DNA of 64,000 nt from Paratinospora sagittata. Lineage: Eukaryota; Streptophyta; Magnoliopsida; Ranunculales; Menispermaceae. This document shows positions 47,048 to 60,815 of this stretch, in pieces. Where the stretch lies: contig CM069612.1 in the NCBI GenBank assembly GCA_035771175.1, positions 24,720,987 to 24,784,986 of the forward strand, read 5' to 3'. The notes below the pieces were generated by a model, which was not told the origin of the DNA, did no database searches, and saw nothing but the letters and a program-made list of their open reading frames with translations. Each line of letters starts with the position of its first letter. Position 1 is the first letter of the stretch. The position numbers and the translations under genes are program-made.

Positions 47048-50000
47048 ATGGCTTCGAAGCTCGCTCTGCGGTCTCATCCGCTTCATTTCTCCATTTTCTC
47101 TGGAAACCAATTTCTTCGAAGCTCTTTTCGTTCCAAACCTTCTCTTCGTCCCCTGTTCTGTACATTTTCTTCGACACCATTCTTAAAAAGCACAGATCGA
47201 GACTTCACTTACAGTCCCTCTCTCAGCAAAGGAAGAAAACCGCCTCAATCTCCACAGCCCCACAACCCTGGAAATGCTTTCAGTGAATCCAAAGAAGAAG
47301 AAGAAGAAGAAGAAGAAGAAGACGTAGAAGAAGAAGAAGAGGAAAGAAGTGTGATTGATAGGGAGAACTTTACGCGCGTTTTCGACATCGCTGCAATTAG
47401 AATCCCAGCAGAGGGCTGTTTCGAGATCGAGAAAAGACTACGAGGTCATCTCTTGAACTGGCCTCGGATCCGAAACATCGCGCGCGTCCCAGGAGACGAA
47501 ATGGAGGAAGAATTCAAGAAGCTAATACGAGAAGAAAACCATAACGGAGAAGAAGACGAAGGAGAAAATCTCGATGCATTAAACAGGCGTATTTACGGAA
47601 TAGCCGATGGCGATGGCGAGACTTTGAGTCCAGTTTTGTACAGAGAGAAGCTCGCGAGGACGTTCAATTCGCGTGGTTTTGTGAGATTCAGAAACCTCGC
47701 GAAGATCTCGAGACCGAAGAAGAAGAAGAAGAAGAAGGTTAAGGAAGGAGAGGGAAGTGAAAGAGGGAAGAGGATTGGGAGGAATGAGTTCGCAGTTGTG
47801 GAAGTTGTGGAAAGCAGAGACGAAGAGATGAATGATTTGAGTGGATTACTTGGAGATGAATTTGGAGGAGGAGGGTGGAGAGGATCGACGAGGTTGCTGC
47901 TGTTGGACGAGCAGTATGCGAGTAGGAGCGTCCAAGAGCTTCCGGAGGTCGTCAAGGTGGCTGTTTTGAACACATTGATGCTTCCGTGAGTTGAATTCTG
48001 TTTGTTTGTTTGCTTTGTTTGATCAAACTTGCCTGTTCTTCAAACTTGAAAATGTTTAGGAAGCATTGAGGTTTGAGGATGATGCTTTCTACATTTCTTA
48101 AAATAGATTGGAGTTCTCTTAGATTTGGAGACATCTGTGGAGCATTTTAAGTAACTTAGTTTATCACTGAATGAAAGTCATGAAGACAATGATTTCCTGT
48201 ATTCTCTATTAGTGTGAAAGTGTTCCAGTTTTAGTCTGAAAATAGCAATGTAGCATCCTTGCATTGCAGTTGCTTGCATGGTAGGACCCTTTGAAAAACT
48301 GAATTCGGCGGGGGTAGTAGTTTGCTAAATCCAAATTCCAAGTGAACAAACTCAAACTCGAAAAGAATAGAATTTTCAGAAGATCTTCTTGTGCTGCACA
48401 AAAATGCTACTCTAGTGTAGTCATTTGGACCCTGGTTGATGCTAGATGAGATTACTTAGTACTATAGCAATTTTCGATCAATGTGTCCCTATGTTTCTTG
48501 TTGTTTCGTGAGAGTTGAGACTGAGGGCATCATCATCTAGGTGTGGCAAGTGCGATGCTAAGTTGAAAATTGAAGCACCTTGTACACAAATTAACAAAGC
48601 AATTGTATTCTTAAAACTTTGCAGGAAGAGGACTTCCCAGTACAATGATAAGAAGAAGCCAAAAAACCTAAGAATTTTTCTTATAAGAACTTAGATTGTT
48701 TACACACACAAGAATCAAGACTCTATGTTCCTGATTTTCTTCTTTTGCCACGTGGAACTATGTGGGTGCTAATTGCTTGTTTTAACCTAATTTATAATGT
48801 TAGGTAACTTGGGTTGCTTTTCCTTTCAAGTTATCTGCTTCAAAGTTTCTTAGCTTTGACTGATAAGGTGGCCTATGACCTATTTCAATCCATTTTTATT
48901 TAATCTAGCTAAATGCGGGGTTGATGTAGTGAGATTAGTCTCCCCACCCAGTTGAGCCACCTTAGCATTCTTGATCATCGAAGTCTTATATTCTTCCAGC
49001 ATGCTAGGAAGCTTTTAAATGTTATGGTTCCCCACCAACTGCACGAAAGATATAGTAAATTTGTTTTCCAATAACAGCTAAATCTGCAAGGTTAACAGAA
49101 CTTGGATGATGAGAGACAAATTGGGTATCAAGCAACACGAGAGTGCTTCTTGGTAGTGGGGGACTGTGAGACACTGAAACTTAATTGCCAATATGACTGC
49201 AGGAAAAACTTTGAATGGATTCATCCCTACATTCTTGCTACAGCCTTCTTTCTAGGCCACTCATTTTTCTATGTCCCATCAATTCATCCGAGATCTCTGG
49301 AAATCTCCCTGGGATTTTGCTTTTGCCGTTTTGGTAATCCTTGTTCCCATCAACCATGTGCAACTTATCCTGCTGGTGATTATGCTCTTTTGGTAATGGC
49401 ACCCTGGCCTTGGTGGAAATGAGAATATTCAGAATATTAGATATCGCGTTTATCTTTTTTGGGGGGCTTTGAATCTCTCTCTCTCTCTTCACTAGGAGTG
49501 TAGAAAATTTGATTCGAATCATTGTCTTTCTTATTATAGGGTGGTAAATCTTCTAGTTACTGTGTCTTAAATTATGAAAAGGTTTCTGACTAACTTACCA
49601 GGGAAAGATCATTACATTTCCCTAAACTAATTGCATATTTTTTTACTTTCGTCCACCTCTTTTTTTTTCTTCTGATTTTGACATTGATATAACATTCTTA
49701 TGATGTTTTCTTCAGGTTTTATTAAGAGGAGATACTGGTCAAAGTAGGAGAATAGCATCTGAGCTAGTACAGTGCAAGCTGACCTTATCTTATAATTATT
49801 GGCAGATGAATGAGGTATAGGATCTTTGTGAACCCATGTAGTTTATTCTTTGAGATATTTTTTTTCCATTGAATGCTTTTCCTGGTTTTCGTGAACATTT
49901 TTCCTGCTCTGTGTCTTAGAAGTGATGGCAAATAATTGAAAATTCTAAATTTTGAGTAGAAGATTTTCTGCTGCCTCCTTCAGGTTGCATTCACAACTTT

Positions 50001-53000
50001 TTGGCAAAAATTAGATTTTTCTTTATCATTGAAGGAAAGAAAACTTTGCTATTTCTAATACAAATTATGTAAGTGGCCCGTCTTTTTGCAGACTAATGCA
50101 ATCATGAGACCCTGTTTGCTGTGTAGTGTTTCTGCATTCCATATTTTTGTAGACATACAGTTTAAGAAAACCTTGTTTTCAATTTTGTTATTCACTAGTA
50201 TTTGTTATTATTGAAAGGCTAAGTGTTGAAGTGTCGAAGTGCCATATTTTATGAATTGGTCATATGTATACACATATTAATGTATTTTCTTTTTCACTAC
50301 TAGGTTCCCATTTGGTACATATTCATATACATTGAGGTATTGATAATTTAAGCTTTGCTTGACGTGTGCAGATCTTAGAAGCATCGCTGCCAAACGACAT
50401 AATTGTTCCTGCAGGTTTTGAAACAGTTGGTCATATTGCACACTTGAATCTCAGAGATGAACACTTACCATACAAAAAGCTTATTGCTCAGGTTCTTAGT
50501 TAATCTAATATTATCTGTCATCTGACTATGTAATTCAGGGTTTTGAAAGGATTTCATTTTGTTTTTGCCTTCAGGTAGTCTTGGATAAAAACAAACCAAA
50601 GATAAAAACGGTTGTTAACAAGATTGATGCCATTCAAAACGACTACAGAACAATGCAGCTTGAAGTTCTTGCTGGCAATCATTCTCTTGTGACTATTGTC
50701 ATAGAGAATGGACTTCGGTTCCATGTTGATTTAGCAAAAGTGTATGTTCCCTTTCATATGCATATTCCTAGAACAAATAAAAGGGCTATGTTAGTTGCAA
50801 GCATGTCTTTAGGTCTACTTGGTAAATGGCATTTTGGTTTGTTTAGGCAAGTTTGCTATGTACAATTCCATAGTTTCTAGTCAGCTTTGTAGAGAAATAA
50901 AAGGGCTGGAGGTATTCTCTACTGAAAGATATTGTATTTGTGCAATCATATGCTTTAGATGATTTGAAATAGCTGTGTTTTGCTAAGCTCACGTACCACT
51001 TGATAATTTTCTTTTACTACTTATGGAGCATGTACTCTTAAGAGTAGCACAAGCAATTATACACATTGGGTCCCTTTTGCCTGTTTGCTTCTGGAATATC
51101 CTCCATGTTTGTTTATTTCAATTATTTCATATTTTCTGTTTGATTACAGAATGTCCTCCTGTTACCTTTTTTCAAGGTCAGGAAAATCATGTTCTTTTGT
51201 TTTAGAAGAGGCCCTTTTTTATTCTTATAATATTCTTTTCAGTAATGTTGACAGGGATCTACTTGTTTGGTCTATGCAGATATTGGAATTCAGGGCTGGC
51301 AACTGAAAGGCAAAGGCTAGTAAGCCACTTTACAAGCAAAGATATTCTATGTATGTTACTTACCTGTCAACATTAAATGCTTAAATTACGTGAGATATAT
51401 TACTGCATTTATTGGAATATGCCTTTTTTCCTGACGTCCTATCATTGTTTCTGTCACACTGACTGTGAAAATTTCTGTGTATAAGTGATTCATGTTTTCT
51501 CACCTGCCATTTGAGGTTTCTCTTGGATCATTTCTGGAAGACAATTGAGGATCTCAGAAAAGGCATTTTCGCAAATTATTATTGAATAAAACTATTTCTT
51601 TTTCAGTTTGCTGAGTATATAGCTATTGTATCATTAGCAAGGAAAACATATCTATATTCAATACAATTTTGTGACATCTTTGCCAAGCTCATAGTTAAAC
51701 CCCATAACATGGTTTGGAGGGTGAGTTCACATCTTGTAATGGATCTTTCAAAGTCAAACACCACCAAACTGAAAGATAATGTCCTGGTCCCTTTTGATCC
51801 CCAATGGCTGGCCAAGTCTTTGTTTAGTCTAAGTCATATATGTCAAGGCAGAATCAGGCCACATTCAATATCAAACCTTGGTTAAACTTGATTCGGTTAT
51901 GGACTATAGTTACATCTTAGTTGTCTGAGTGCAGCTTGATCCTGATTCAAGTGGGACTTGAGGTTTTTCAAAGAGCAGCCTAGTTGGATTGGATGACTTT
52001 ATAAAATTTGAGGTTGTCTGATCCCTTGCGAGAAATGAAATTGATGACTATCTGTTATTTCTTGCTCGTGAAAATGCTATCTTTTCTGTTTTCGTATTTT
52101 TCAAAATTTGACCTTGATCTAGGATATCTACTGTATGTGATTAAACTTTCCTTTGAACTCTGTATAACTTTTTCCTGTTTTTCTTGCTAAGTCAAATTTT
52201 CTTGATATTGAGGTGCTTGCATGGACATGATCATCTCTTCAATTGTGCAGGTGATGTTTTTGCCGGTGTAGGACCAATAGCTTTAGCTGCTGCAAAGAAA
52301 GTTAAACGTGTATATGCTAATGATTTAAACCCTTCAGCTGTTGATTATCTTGCAAGAAATTGCGTATTCAACAAACTTGAGAGAAAAATAGAGGTATGGT
52401 TTTAGCAGTGTGTCTGTCTTAGTCAAATAAGGAGTTTAATTATATAGGTGTTAATGGCATGCATGCTATAGGAGGTACTAAAGGTTGTTGCATGTGAAGC
52501 TCTCAGCACTACATGAGCTATCAGTTATTTTATTTCCTTTTTTTTCATAATGTTTTGTTATTGTCAACTTGCATAGTACTCAATTAATCATGTAATTCTA
52601 CAGCACACTTCGAATTTGCATTGCTGTATTGCTTATAGTTGAATTGTCAAAACTTAGGTGTTTAACATGGATGGAAGAAGGTTCATCAATGCTGTATTCT
52701 TGAACCAAAAAGCTGACTCTGTCACACATGTTGTTATGAATTTGCCAAGGGATGCTGTGGAATATCTTGGTAATTTGGTTTTGAACCCTTTAATTCCTTG
52801 ATGTTTTTCCAGGAAGGTGTCAAATCTCTGTTTGCTAAAACATGCCATCCAGCATTTTTATTCTTATAATTGATTGTTCCCCTGCTGTTCTTTATTTGCT
52901 TTCATTTGATAATACTTGCAAATGTTAATTTGTCTTTCAACTTAAAATATGTTCTAGTTTTATGTGCCTTGGGGTTATAGAACTTTTTAACCCACTTACT

Positions 53001-55683
53001 TTTCCTTTTCCGGGGCAAATATATCTTCATTAGACTCTCTAAATTGTAGATTACAAAATTTATGTCAACTAAAAGAAAGGAAAACATTTGAAGGAGGCTT
53101 CAGTAGTAAGATGTGAAAGCTCCAATAATTAAAGCAGGTACTCAAGTAGAGAATACAGGGATGTTACTAAAATTTGCTCGAGTGAAATATGAGATCTAAT
53201 AGAATTGGTGCTTGGAGAAAGGTTCTTGTGATGAAGTACAGAAACCAATTTGTTTATGGGAAGCCTAAAGCAGTATCAGACTAGCAGTCTTGCACTTGGA
53301 TGGTGACATTTTAAAGCATTGCTTATCTGAAAGGGCTAACACAGCTAACCAGAAGGAAGAGCTTGAATGATCACAAACTTTTCTTTTGTAGTCACAAACT
53401 TTTCAGACTAGCATGCTTCTCATAATGGTCTTAATGTAGTCATTGACCGGGTAGACGTGCAAAAGCTTTTAATTTCTTTGAAATAAGAGAATAAATCTTT
53501 AAAAATGAAAAGAATTGATTATAAATGTCAAAAAATAAAATAAAAAATCACAGAAGAGTTGATTATCATCTCAATTCTTTATGTCTGTTCTGGTTGAAAT
53601 ACATGTTTGTTTTTGAAACACCTATGCTATTGCAAATGAAATTGTCTTGTTTCACATCGCTTTTAATTTATTCTGTCCTCTTTGGTCTTTTTATCATTTC
53701 TCACCCTTTGCTTTATTTTTTCCCTACGACCATTTAAGCTTCCTCCTATAGATATTGCTTCTTCAGTCTCCACTGGGAATGCTCCTAATTATTTCATCCA
53801 TCTGTTTTCAAAACTCAGTTTTAATGTTTCCTTCAAATGCAGCTTGGGTAAATGTTAGTTGTACCCTTCATGGCACTAACTTATAGCCAATGGATCACTT
53901 ATTTTCAATTTTTTTAAATGACTGCAATTTATTATTAAAATTTATGTTTGCTATTATGCCAATGCCATTTTATTTTCTAGGTCTTCCATGTCTAAGTTTG
54001 CAGCTTCCATTTTTCTTGGCTTCAAATTTCTTCATTTTTTTTCAGAGGAAAGGAAACAGATATATTGATGAGAAAAATGAAAGGTACAAATAGTACCAGG
54101 GGGTACTCAAAGAAAACAGAAACACCGCAACATAGCCCCAAAAAGAAAATTACATTAAAGTGACCCGATCTCTAAACCAAATGTTTGTAGAATACCCAAG
54201 GCTGCAAGGAGAGCAAACTACCCAACTTGCAGCCAACAACCTGCAAGAGTCCCAAACCAACATGATGTCGTTGATAGGCCCCTCGAACACTAAATGATTC
54301 TGTTCACTCCAAATGCACCACAAGGTAGCAAGGAAAACAATCTTCATTTTCTACTTAATCTCTTGCGAAGAAGCTCTGTTCATTTGTTTTTCTTCCATTT
54401 GTGTCCACTAACTTTAAGCTCTTCCTATTGTATCTTTTGTCTAAGCTCCCACCTACCATTTTCCTTGCTTTTGAAGGTTCATAGATGGTCCCTTGGCTGC
54501 ATTCTCTATTGGGACTTCTGTCCAATTTGGAATGAGAATCCCACGTAAAAAACTGTCGTTGTGTTGTGCTTTGTTTATGAGGATTCCTCCGCCAACCTTT
54601 TTGTGCTCTCATAGCACAGATCCGTTGGAATGCTTTACCTTGAGATTACGTTCAGCATGTATTTAATGAATCAAGTTCATGTCTTGAAATGGTCATGCTA
54701 CATCAGTTACGACCCTGATGAAACCCTTGTTTACTTTGCTTGGAACTGGCAGCCTAGGGTCAAAGAGAACATTGAAGGCAACTCCCATCTTGTGATTTTT
54801 ACAACTATGTGTAATTTCTGAAGTAGGTTAAGGCTAAGAAGGACCAGTCATCTGCTAGCATTCCGTGGTTAATAACACTCCATATTAATAATCTCATGCA
54901 TCATTGGTTCACCGTTATAACTCTTGTGTTCCTGATTATTAATATGGATATCAAAATGTCTAATCCAGCACATTTTTTATTGAATTCTGCAGACTGCAGT
55001 AAAGGCTTTTGGAAGGGACCTAGAACGACACTGTATTTTTCTGGATTTAGAGAAACAATAACTTAGACTAAACTCTTGGGGCATTATTTTTGCTAAATGC
55101 TTTATTTGATAATCTTATATTGTTGATTAAGCGATAGAAAGTGTTCCGGATAACACCTTTGAAGCAGTCCAATTCCAGGGCATGTGCCTGGTGTGCATCA
55201 GAGGGAATCCCAGGGATACCGTTATGATAATACTTATCACTTAAATAGAACCATTCAAAAGTACCAGTATGTTGATTATCAGCAAATAAAATTTAAAGTA
55301 TTGTCCTCTTCTCTGAATTCCTGTGTTTGATGTCAGATGCATTCAGAGGCATATACCGAAGGAGGCCCAAGGAGATGATCACCCGCATGCCTATGATCCA
55401 TGTTTATGGATTCTCCAAAGCGAAAGATCCTGAATTTGACTTCCATCAGGTTTATTTTGACATCTATTTTGTAGAAATAATACTTGTTTAAACCCTCTCT
55501 CTCTCCCCCCTTCTGATGGTATAGCTTTATTCCTTTAAATAACTACAGCGCATAAGAACTGTACTCCTGGAGTTTGCAGTTGAAGTAGAAATTCATAGGG
55601 TTCGGCTTGTTGCACCTGGGAAATGGATGCTTTGTGCATCATTTGTCCTTCCACGGAGTGTAGCTTTTGCGACACAAAGTTGA
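47048..55683 (+). CDS. TRM5: tRNA (guanine37-N1)-methyltransferase, TRM5 family
   Basis: Nine coding exons: 47048-47956, 49716-49814, 50372-50491, 50575-50741, 51280-51350, 52251-52393, 52658-52769, 55337-55449, 55549-55683; 622 aa. It methylates N1 of G37 next to the anticodon using S-adenosylmethionine, which prevents frameshifting. Seen: an Arg/Ser/Phe-rich N-terminus like an organelle transit peptide, acidic and lysine tracts (83-99, 224-230), [20 protein letters not shown] (D1/D2 region), AdoMet motif CDVFAGVGP (456-464), YANDLNPSA, catalytic-site VMNLPRDA (529-536) and GKWMLCASF near the end. ACCATGG at 47048 is the chosen start. The exon 1 donor AAG|GTGGCT was chosen because it restores LPEVVKVLLRGD; the GTGAGT downstream breaks the frame. 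An Arg usual in WNSRLATER is Gly437 here. Confidence 0.93.
47289..47345 (+). repeat. (GAA)n coding microsatellite
   Basis: Encodes the Glu runs of the TRM5 N-terminal region between the putative transit peptide and the conserved domain. A shorter AAG repeat encoding a Lys run lies at 47717-47737. Such runs often vary in length between alleles. Confidence 0.85.
54039..54340 (-). mobile_element. 5'-truncated LINE 3' end with 10-bp target duplication
   Basis: In TRM5 intron 7. Minus-strand frame reads [18 protein letters not shown], the segment after zf-RVT in plant LINEs, and ends in an A tail (T run at 54035-54042). TCTTCATTTT flanks it exactly at 54029-54038 and 54341-54350. Confidence 0.75.
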
Positions 55684-58360
55684 AGCGAGTAAATGAGGTC
55701 CTTTACTAAGCCGTTATTACCCTAGATTTTATTTTTGAGCAATTTAACTATATGTCTTTTCTATTTCTTATGATGCTGGTATATCCTGCCAGAAGCAGCC
55801 GCTTCATTACACTGAAACATAACTTGGGCCTTGCGTCATCTACAGGAACTGACTTATATATAGGGCATAGAGCAAAGCTGTGTTCTTGACCAGTGCCCAG
55901 ATATCAATTGGTGCAATAGTAATGGAGCCCAGTGCCAAGTGTACCACCATCTTTTTGCCACAGAGAAGGCATTTCGACTGCTGAAGCTAGTCGAAGTTTG
56001 GGTGACTGAAATGTTTGTCGTCCACTCATGGGACAAGCTATTTAAATGGTCTGAAAGCTGAAACCAACATATATGCTTTTGCACACATAGCAAGCAACAA
56101 AAGTGCAGCCAGATAAAATCCAAGAGCAGCTTAGCTGGAGCAAAAGATCGATTCCTCTAGGATTATGTCATTCAGAGGCAGTTTTTTGTGTCATGATCTG
56201 TGATGGTATCAATACAAGTACGATCGCATTCTCACCAAGAATGCATATAATCTTATGGAGGCTCTTACATATTTTGCTGATGTATGATACATGTGATACA
56301 GATCCACAGGCTGGCATTGTAACAAATCTCAGAGAAAAAACAAAAAGATGCTGAGTCATTCTATCATGAACTGATTATGATCAATGTTCATGTTTGCTAT
56401 CTCATTAAAACTTTTTGCAAGGAAATGTTGAAGCCATTTGATCATGTTGGAAACTCTCATTTACAAATGCTGTGATAATTATGCTTCCAGGGTGATTACC
56501 AATCAGAACCATAGAGCATTGAATGGAAGTGAGCCATGCTTCTTAAAGCAAATTTCAAGATTCCAATTATGTGAGGCAATACACCAAGTTGGGAGGTGTA
56601 GCAGATGCCAGATGGTGGCACATCGATATCAAGCTTGAGCAATTCAGAGTTGTGCCAACAGGTATTGTTTAATTAAATTAGCCCTGCATGGTGTTGCTAG
56701 AACTTTGGTTTCATGCACTGGTGAGTTGTGAGTATCTCCGTTCTGTCACCTTTTACATGGTTTTGTCTTCATAGATTAAAATAAATATGAGATCATCTAA
56801 TGTAGGACCCAGTGCCAGTAGATCTTATTTTTTGGTATGATTCAGTTCAAAATTCGCTTAGTTGTCTTCAGTTGTAATCCTTTGTGGTCATGGCTTCTTC
56901 TGAGTTATCTCCTTAGCTCATCATCTGTCCTCTGAGGTTTTCTAAATAAAGTGATTCAGCGATCATTCAACAGAAGTTTATGAAACTCGAGCTCTCTATG
57001 ATGAAAATCATTTTATTTTTGTTAGAAATGGGTTCTCTTTGATGAATTGATTTTTCTTTCTTTTCCCATTCTATTTCTGCCTTATTTAACACAATGCCCA
57101 TCTTCTCCATTGTTTTCCCTTTCAATGCAAGAAGATTAATAGTTTCATCTCTGCTACTTGTCTAGACTGGTTAAGTAATACTCGTGTTAAATTTGTACTA
57201 CCATGTGAAGAAAAACTAGAAACGCAACTTTCACCTCCTAACACTTGATTTGCAACTAATATTAGAACAAACACCAAAACCCTGTTTTTACTCACGCCCT
57301 AGTCAACATGAGTCATTGAGATGGATGATCATCATCAACCTGTATGAAAATGTGAACAAATGAGTACTCAAAACAGAGGACCACATTGTTGTTGCTTGAC
57401 TTTATTGTTCAAAAGGCCATGAACCCACCGCATATTTATGACCAGTTTAGGTAAAATTATAGGGAGAACAGAAGCAAGAACTTCATGATTCATGGAAAAA
57501 AAAAAAAGTGGGTCCCCTCCAACTACACTTAGTAGATTGGGCTAGAGCTGTAGGCTCATATAATTATTATAAGCATATCTCAGTTCAGATCCAAATCATG
57601 GTCTCACCCTCCTGACAACGGTTTCTTCTTCTGGGCTACCCTCTCTGAAAGTTCTCCTTTTACCTTCCTTTCTTTGATTTATTGCTTTTCTTCTTCTACT
57701 ACTACAACTCTGACTCTTTCTGTGCCACAGGTGGTCCTAAGCCATTGTTTTGTATGACCTGCTTGAATTAAGGAGCATTGGAAAACGATGGGAAGAGAGG
57801 ATCTTTTACCATGTTGCCGACATGTAGATTTGCTGTTACATAGACTTTCTTCTTCTCAGATCTTTAACAGTTATCCTTCCCCCTACAACCCCCATCTGGT
57901 AAAAATAGTCTTTTAATAAATTTCTAGTCAAATAATCTATATCTAATAATAGGAAAAATTGAAAAACCACGGTATGATCATTTTTGTATACCATATAGAT
58001 GTTTTTAGTTTTAGAGTTTAGTTTTAGTAAATATAGGGTTATGTAGTAATTTAATAATCTAATTTTTTTTTTCACCACCATCACATTTCCTCCACTATTC
58101 AAGCCTTCAAAATGATGTTTTAATTTAGCCCTCTTTAGCTACGAAATCTTAATTTATTTTAAATATTTTTTTCCTTTTCTACTTTTATTAAAAGATGATT
58201 TTTTTTTAACAAAAAATAATAGTATTTAAAAAGTTTTAAAACTTAATTCCTTTCAAAATAGTAGAAATTACGTGCCATGCAAGTACACGGGCAATGATTA
58301 GAAACTTGCAATGAAGAATTTAATTGTGTTTTAAATGGTACCATATATTTTTTTTTTTGC
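55684..58360. other. TRM5 3' region and gene-free interval
   Basis: The first few hundred bases are probably 3' UTR. I found no tRNA, snoRNA or coding exon that I can defend. Pyrimidine-rich stretches at 57600-57720 look like a leader but lead to no recognisable ORF. Confidence 0.45.
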
Positions 58361-58365
58361 TTGAA

Positions 58366-58480
58366 ATCAGTGTAGCTCACTTGGGTAAATCGCCTCCTTT
58401 CTCGAGTGAGGTTGGGAGTTTTACTCCCCCCAACTTCATGTGAGGTGGAGAGTTGATTTGAGTTTTAGGTATTGTCCCAA
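58366..58480 (+). mobile_element. tRNA-derived SINE-like fragment
   Basis: GTGTAGCTCACTTGGGTAAA carries an A box; GGTTGGGAGTTTTACTCC about 35 bases on is a decayed B box (usual GGTTCGA). The 3' limit is unclear. Confidence 0.45.
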
Positions 58481-58599
58481 TATTAATAATTGAAATTATT
58501 TTTATATTGGTGAAATCCTCTTAAATGATAAATAAGTGATAGAAGTTTTATAATTTGATTTTTGAAAGCACGTTCGTTGGGAGAGGTCTACAGGTCTAC

Positions 58600-60640
58600 A
58601 GTTTTATTCTCGCCTCGAATGCGGACGTCTCATTCTAAAAAATTATGAGGATATCTTAATCATCGTAAATGTCTTGTATGTATGCTATTATATAATATAT
58701 ATGTATGCTATTATATAATATAATAGAAATTGACTCAAAAAAATGATATTATATTTAAATTAGCTTGCTACCTAAGTTAACTATCAAACTAACTAATTAC
58801 TCCAAATGGATTGGCTTATCCTATCTAACTAACAACCAAACTAGCTAATTAATTCAAGAGTAAAGCTACATTGATTTGAGCAAAAATTATAATACTAATT
58901 ACTATTTACTAATACAAACAAACAATATGGCATTTTAGTACATTACCTCATTAAATTTAGCATTATGCTTTATCCAAACTGTTCGGCTTCTTCGTAATTT
59001 TAAGTGTAAAAGGAGTACTTTTTCGAAACAGGACTCTGTGGGCTCCACAATCGCCTTTTTCCTACGACCCAATCATTCCATGCAGAGAGCGATCCGTTGC
59101 ACAGAAACCCGGAATCCATCGTGCCTGCCTATAACAAGAAACCCACATTAACCATCTCTTCCCTTGACACGTGTCATCTGCAACAAACAGCGGTTCTTGT
59201 CGGATGCTCCCGCATGTCTCCTGTTCTTAGCCGCCATTCGCCGTCCGATGAAAATCATTAAATCATACCTGGACCATACCAGTTCCAGTGGTCCCCCGGA
59301 GCCTACTACTAGCCTACGCGTCATTACCCTATGAGGCCACGTCGGGGACCGCACTAAACGCAATATTTTCCCGACCCCACCGAATCTTTTTATTTGCAAA
59401 GAGTATGTAGCGTAGTGGATCCACACGTGTCAGGTGTCGATTTGCTGGTTTGGTTGGTCACGCGTAACTGTGGATTTTGCGGGCCGAACCAACAGATTCA
59501 CCGGACGCCAGCCAATTTTTTATTTATTTTTAAATATTAAAGAGAAATTGTATTATTTGAACTATAGTTAAGTTAATTACATGATTTTAAACATTAACAC
59601 TATTAAAAAAAAACTATATATATGTGTACTTTTTTATATTTCCGTTTATGAAATAGCCCAAGTTAATTTCTAACTTGCAGTTAGATAAGTGAGACAATTA
59701 TGACCGTTTGATCAAGTCCTGACACACCTGATCGTTTGGAGACATGCTATATAGAGTTATAGACTATAGGCCTTGGTGCAAATAATGAGCAGGAGAATCT
59801 GCCACATGTCTATAAGTGTGAACTAAAGCCAATTAAACTGAAGTAAATAAAAGTTTGTTTTTTAAATTAAAAAAAAAAAGACTAAACGTTGAACATTTAG
59901 ATTATTTGAATTTAAACCAGGGTTGTGAACAAAAATTAAACAAATTGTAGATAATCTTACACCAATTGTTAAAAATTACTATCACATTAGATTTTTACTT
60001 TAATATATGATTAGAAATATGATGCATGACTTGACACAACATATTTATAGCAATTGGTGGATATTTCAAGTTCTTTAGGCTAGAACTCAGATGTAGTTTT
60101 CTGTATCTAAAATTTTTAAAACTAAAAAAATGCGTTTGGTGTGACAATTTAGAATATAATTTTTTCAAAATTTGACAAGAAAATAAAGAAACATCGTTTT
60201 CTTAATTTTTATTTTTTGGTTGTATTCATGTTTTCGAACCACAAATCTGCATTTTTATGCAAAATTGTCTATGTAACCTAAAACTTTTAAATTCTATTTT
60301 AAATATTTTTTTATTTGAATTCTTTTCCAAACTAACTTATTGTCTCTCTTTGTTTTTTCTTAAAAAAAGAAAAAAAGAAAAAAAAAACCTTCTATGGCAA
60401 AAAAGCTAATTCATACACTAAGTCAGTTACATGGAGACATCACCGGATCGAATATTAGCTTGAAGAGAGAGTGTGGGGCCTTGCAATTGTGAACTTACAT
60501 AAAATAGTCTCTCTTTCTTCAACTTTACCTCGTCCTTAGTTCTCCGCCGTTCGACAACCTTCATCTCTTCTCTACAAAATCTCGACGAAAATCCAACGAT
60601 CAATAACCCGAGACGACCGTTCACTCGAACTGAACCATCC
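58600..60640. other. Gene-free interval upstream of the SPEAR-type gene
   Basis: Mostly AT-rich. 59020-59510 is an unusually GC-rich island with ACACGTGTC (59166 and 59423), CCACGT and ACGCGT words and no credible ORF; it could be a distal regulatory region of the SPEAR gene. 59520-60400 is AT-rich with long A/T runs. Confidence 0.4.
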
Positions 60641-60648
60641 ACACTGTC

Positions 60649-60654
60649 TATAAA
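60649..60654 (+). promoter_or_regulatory. TATA box of the SPEAR-type gene
   Basis: TATAAA in the context GTCTATAAAGCG, 162-167 bases before the ATG, with a CT-rich leader (60705-60735) typical of plant 5' UTR pyrimidine patches. Confidence 0.6.
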
Positions 60655-60815
60655 GCGTCATCAAAACCATCCGTCCTTGTTTTCTGCATTTCACAGACAC
60701 AAATCTTCTCTCTCTCTGTCTGTGTCTCTGTGCGCAGAAACAAAAGCAAAAAAAGAAAAAGAAGAACCCTAATTAACGCCTGGACTACGAGAGCTCAGAG
60801 CTTGTTTGGGTTTTA

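Noticed and set aside
47593..47973. 126-codon minus ORF over TRM5 exon 1
   Set aside because: Antisense of the GAA/AAG-rich coding region (Ser/Phe runs).
47957..47989. Reading TRM5 exon 1 through to its in-frame stop
   Set aside because: Would end the protein before the methyltransferase domain; the AAG|GT donor at 47956 restores the conserved LPExxKxxL region and joins exon 2 in phase.
49102..49422. 106-codon ORF in TRM5 intron 1
   Set aside because: No recognisable family and no TRM5 homology. Including it would add residues where the family has none. Left as chance or unknown.
55854..56640. Several 60-90-codon ORFs downstream of TRM5
   Set aside because: Overlapping frames on both strands, no domain, no splice continuity; probably UTR or intergenic sequence.
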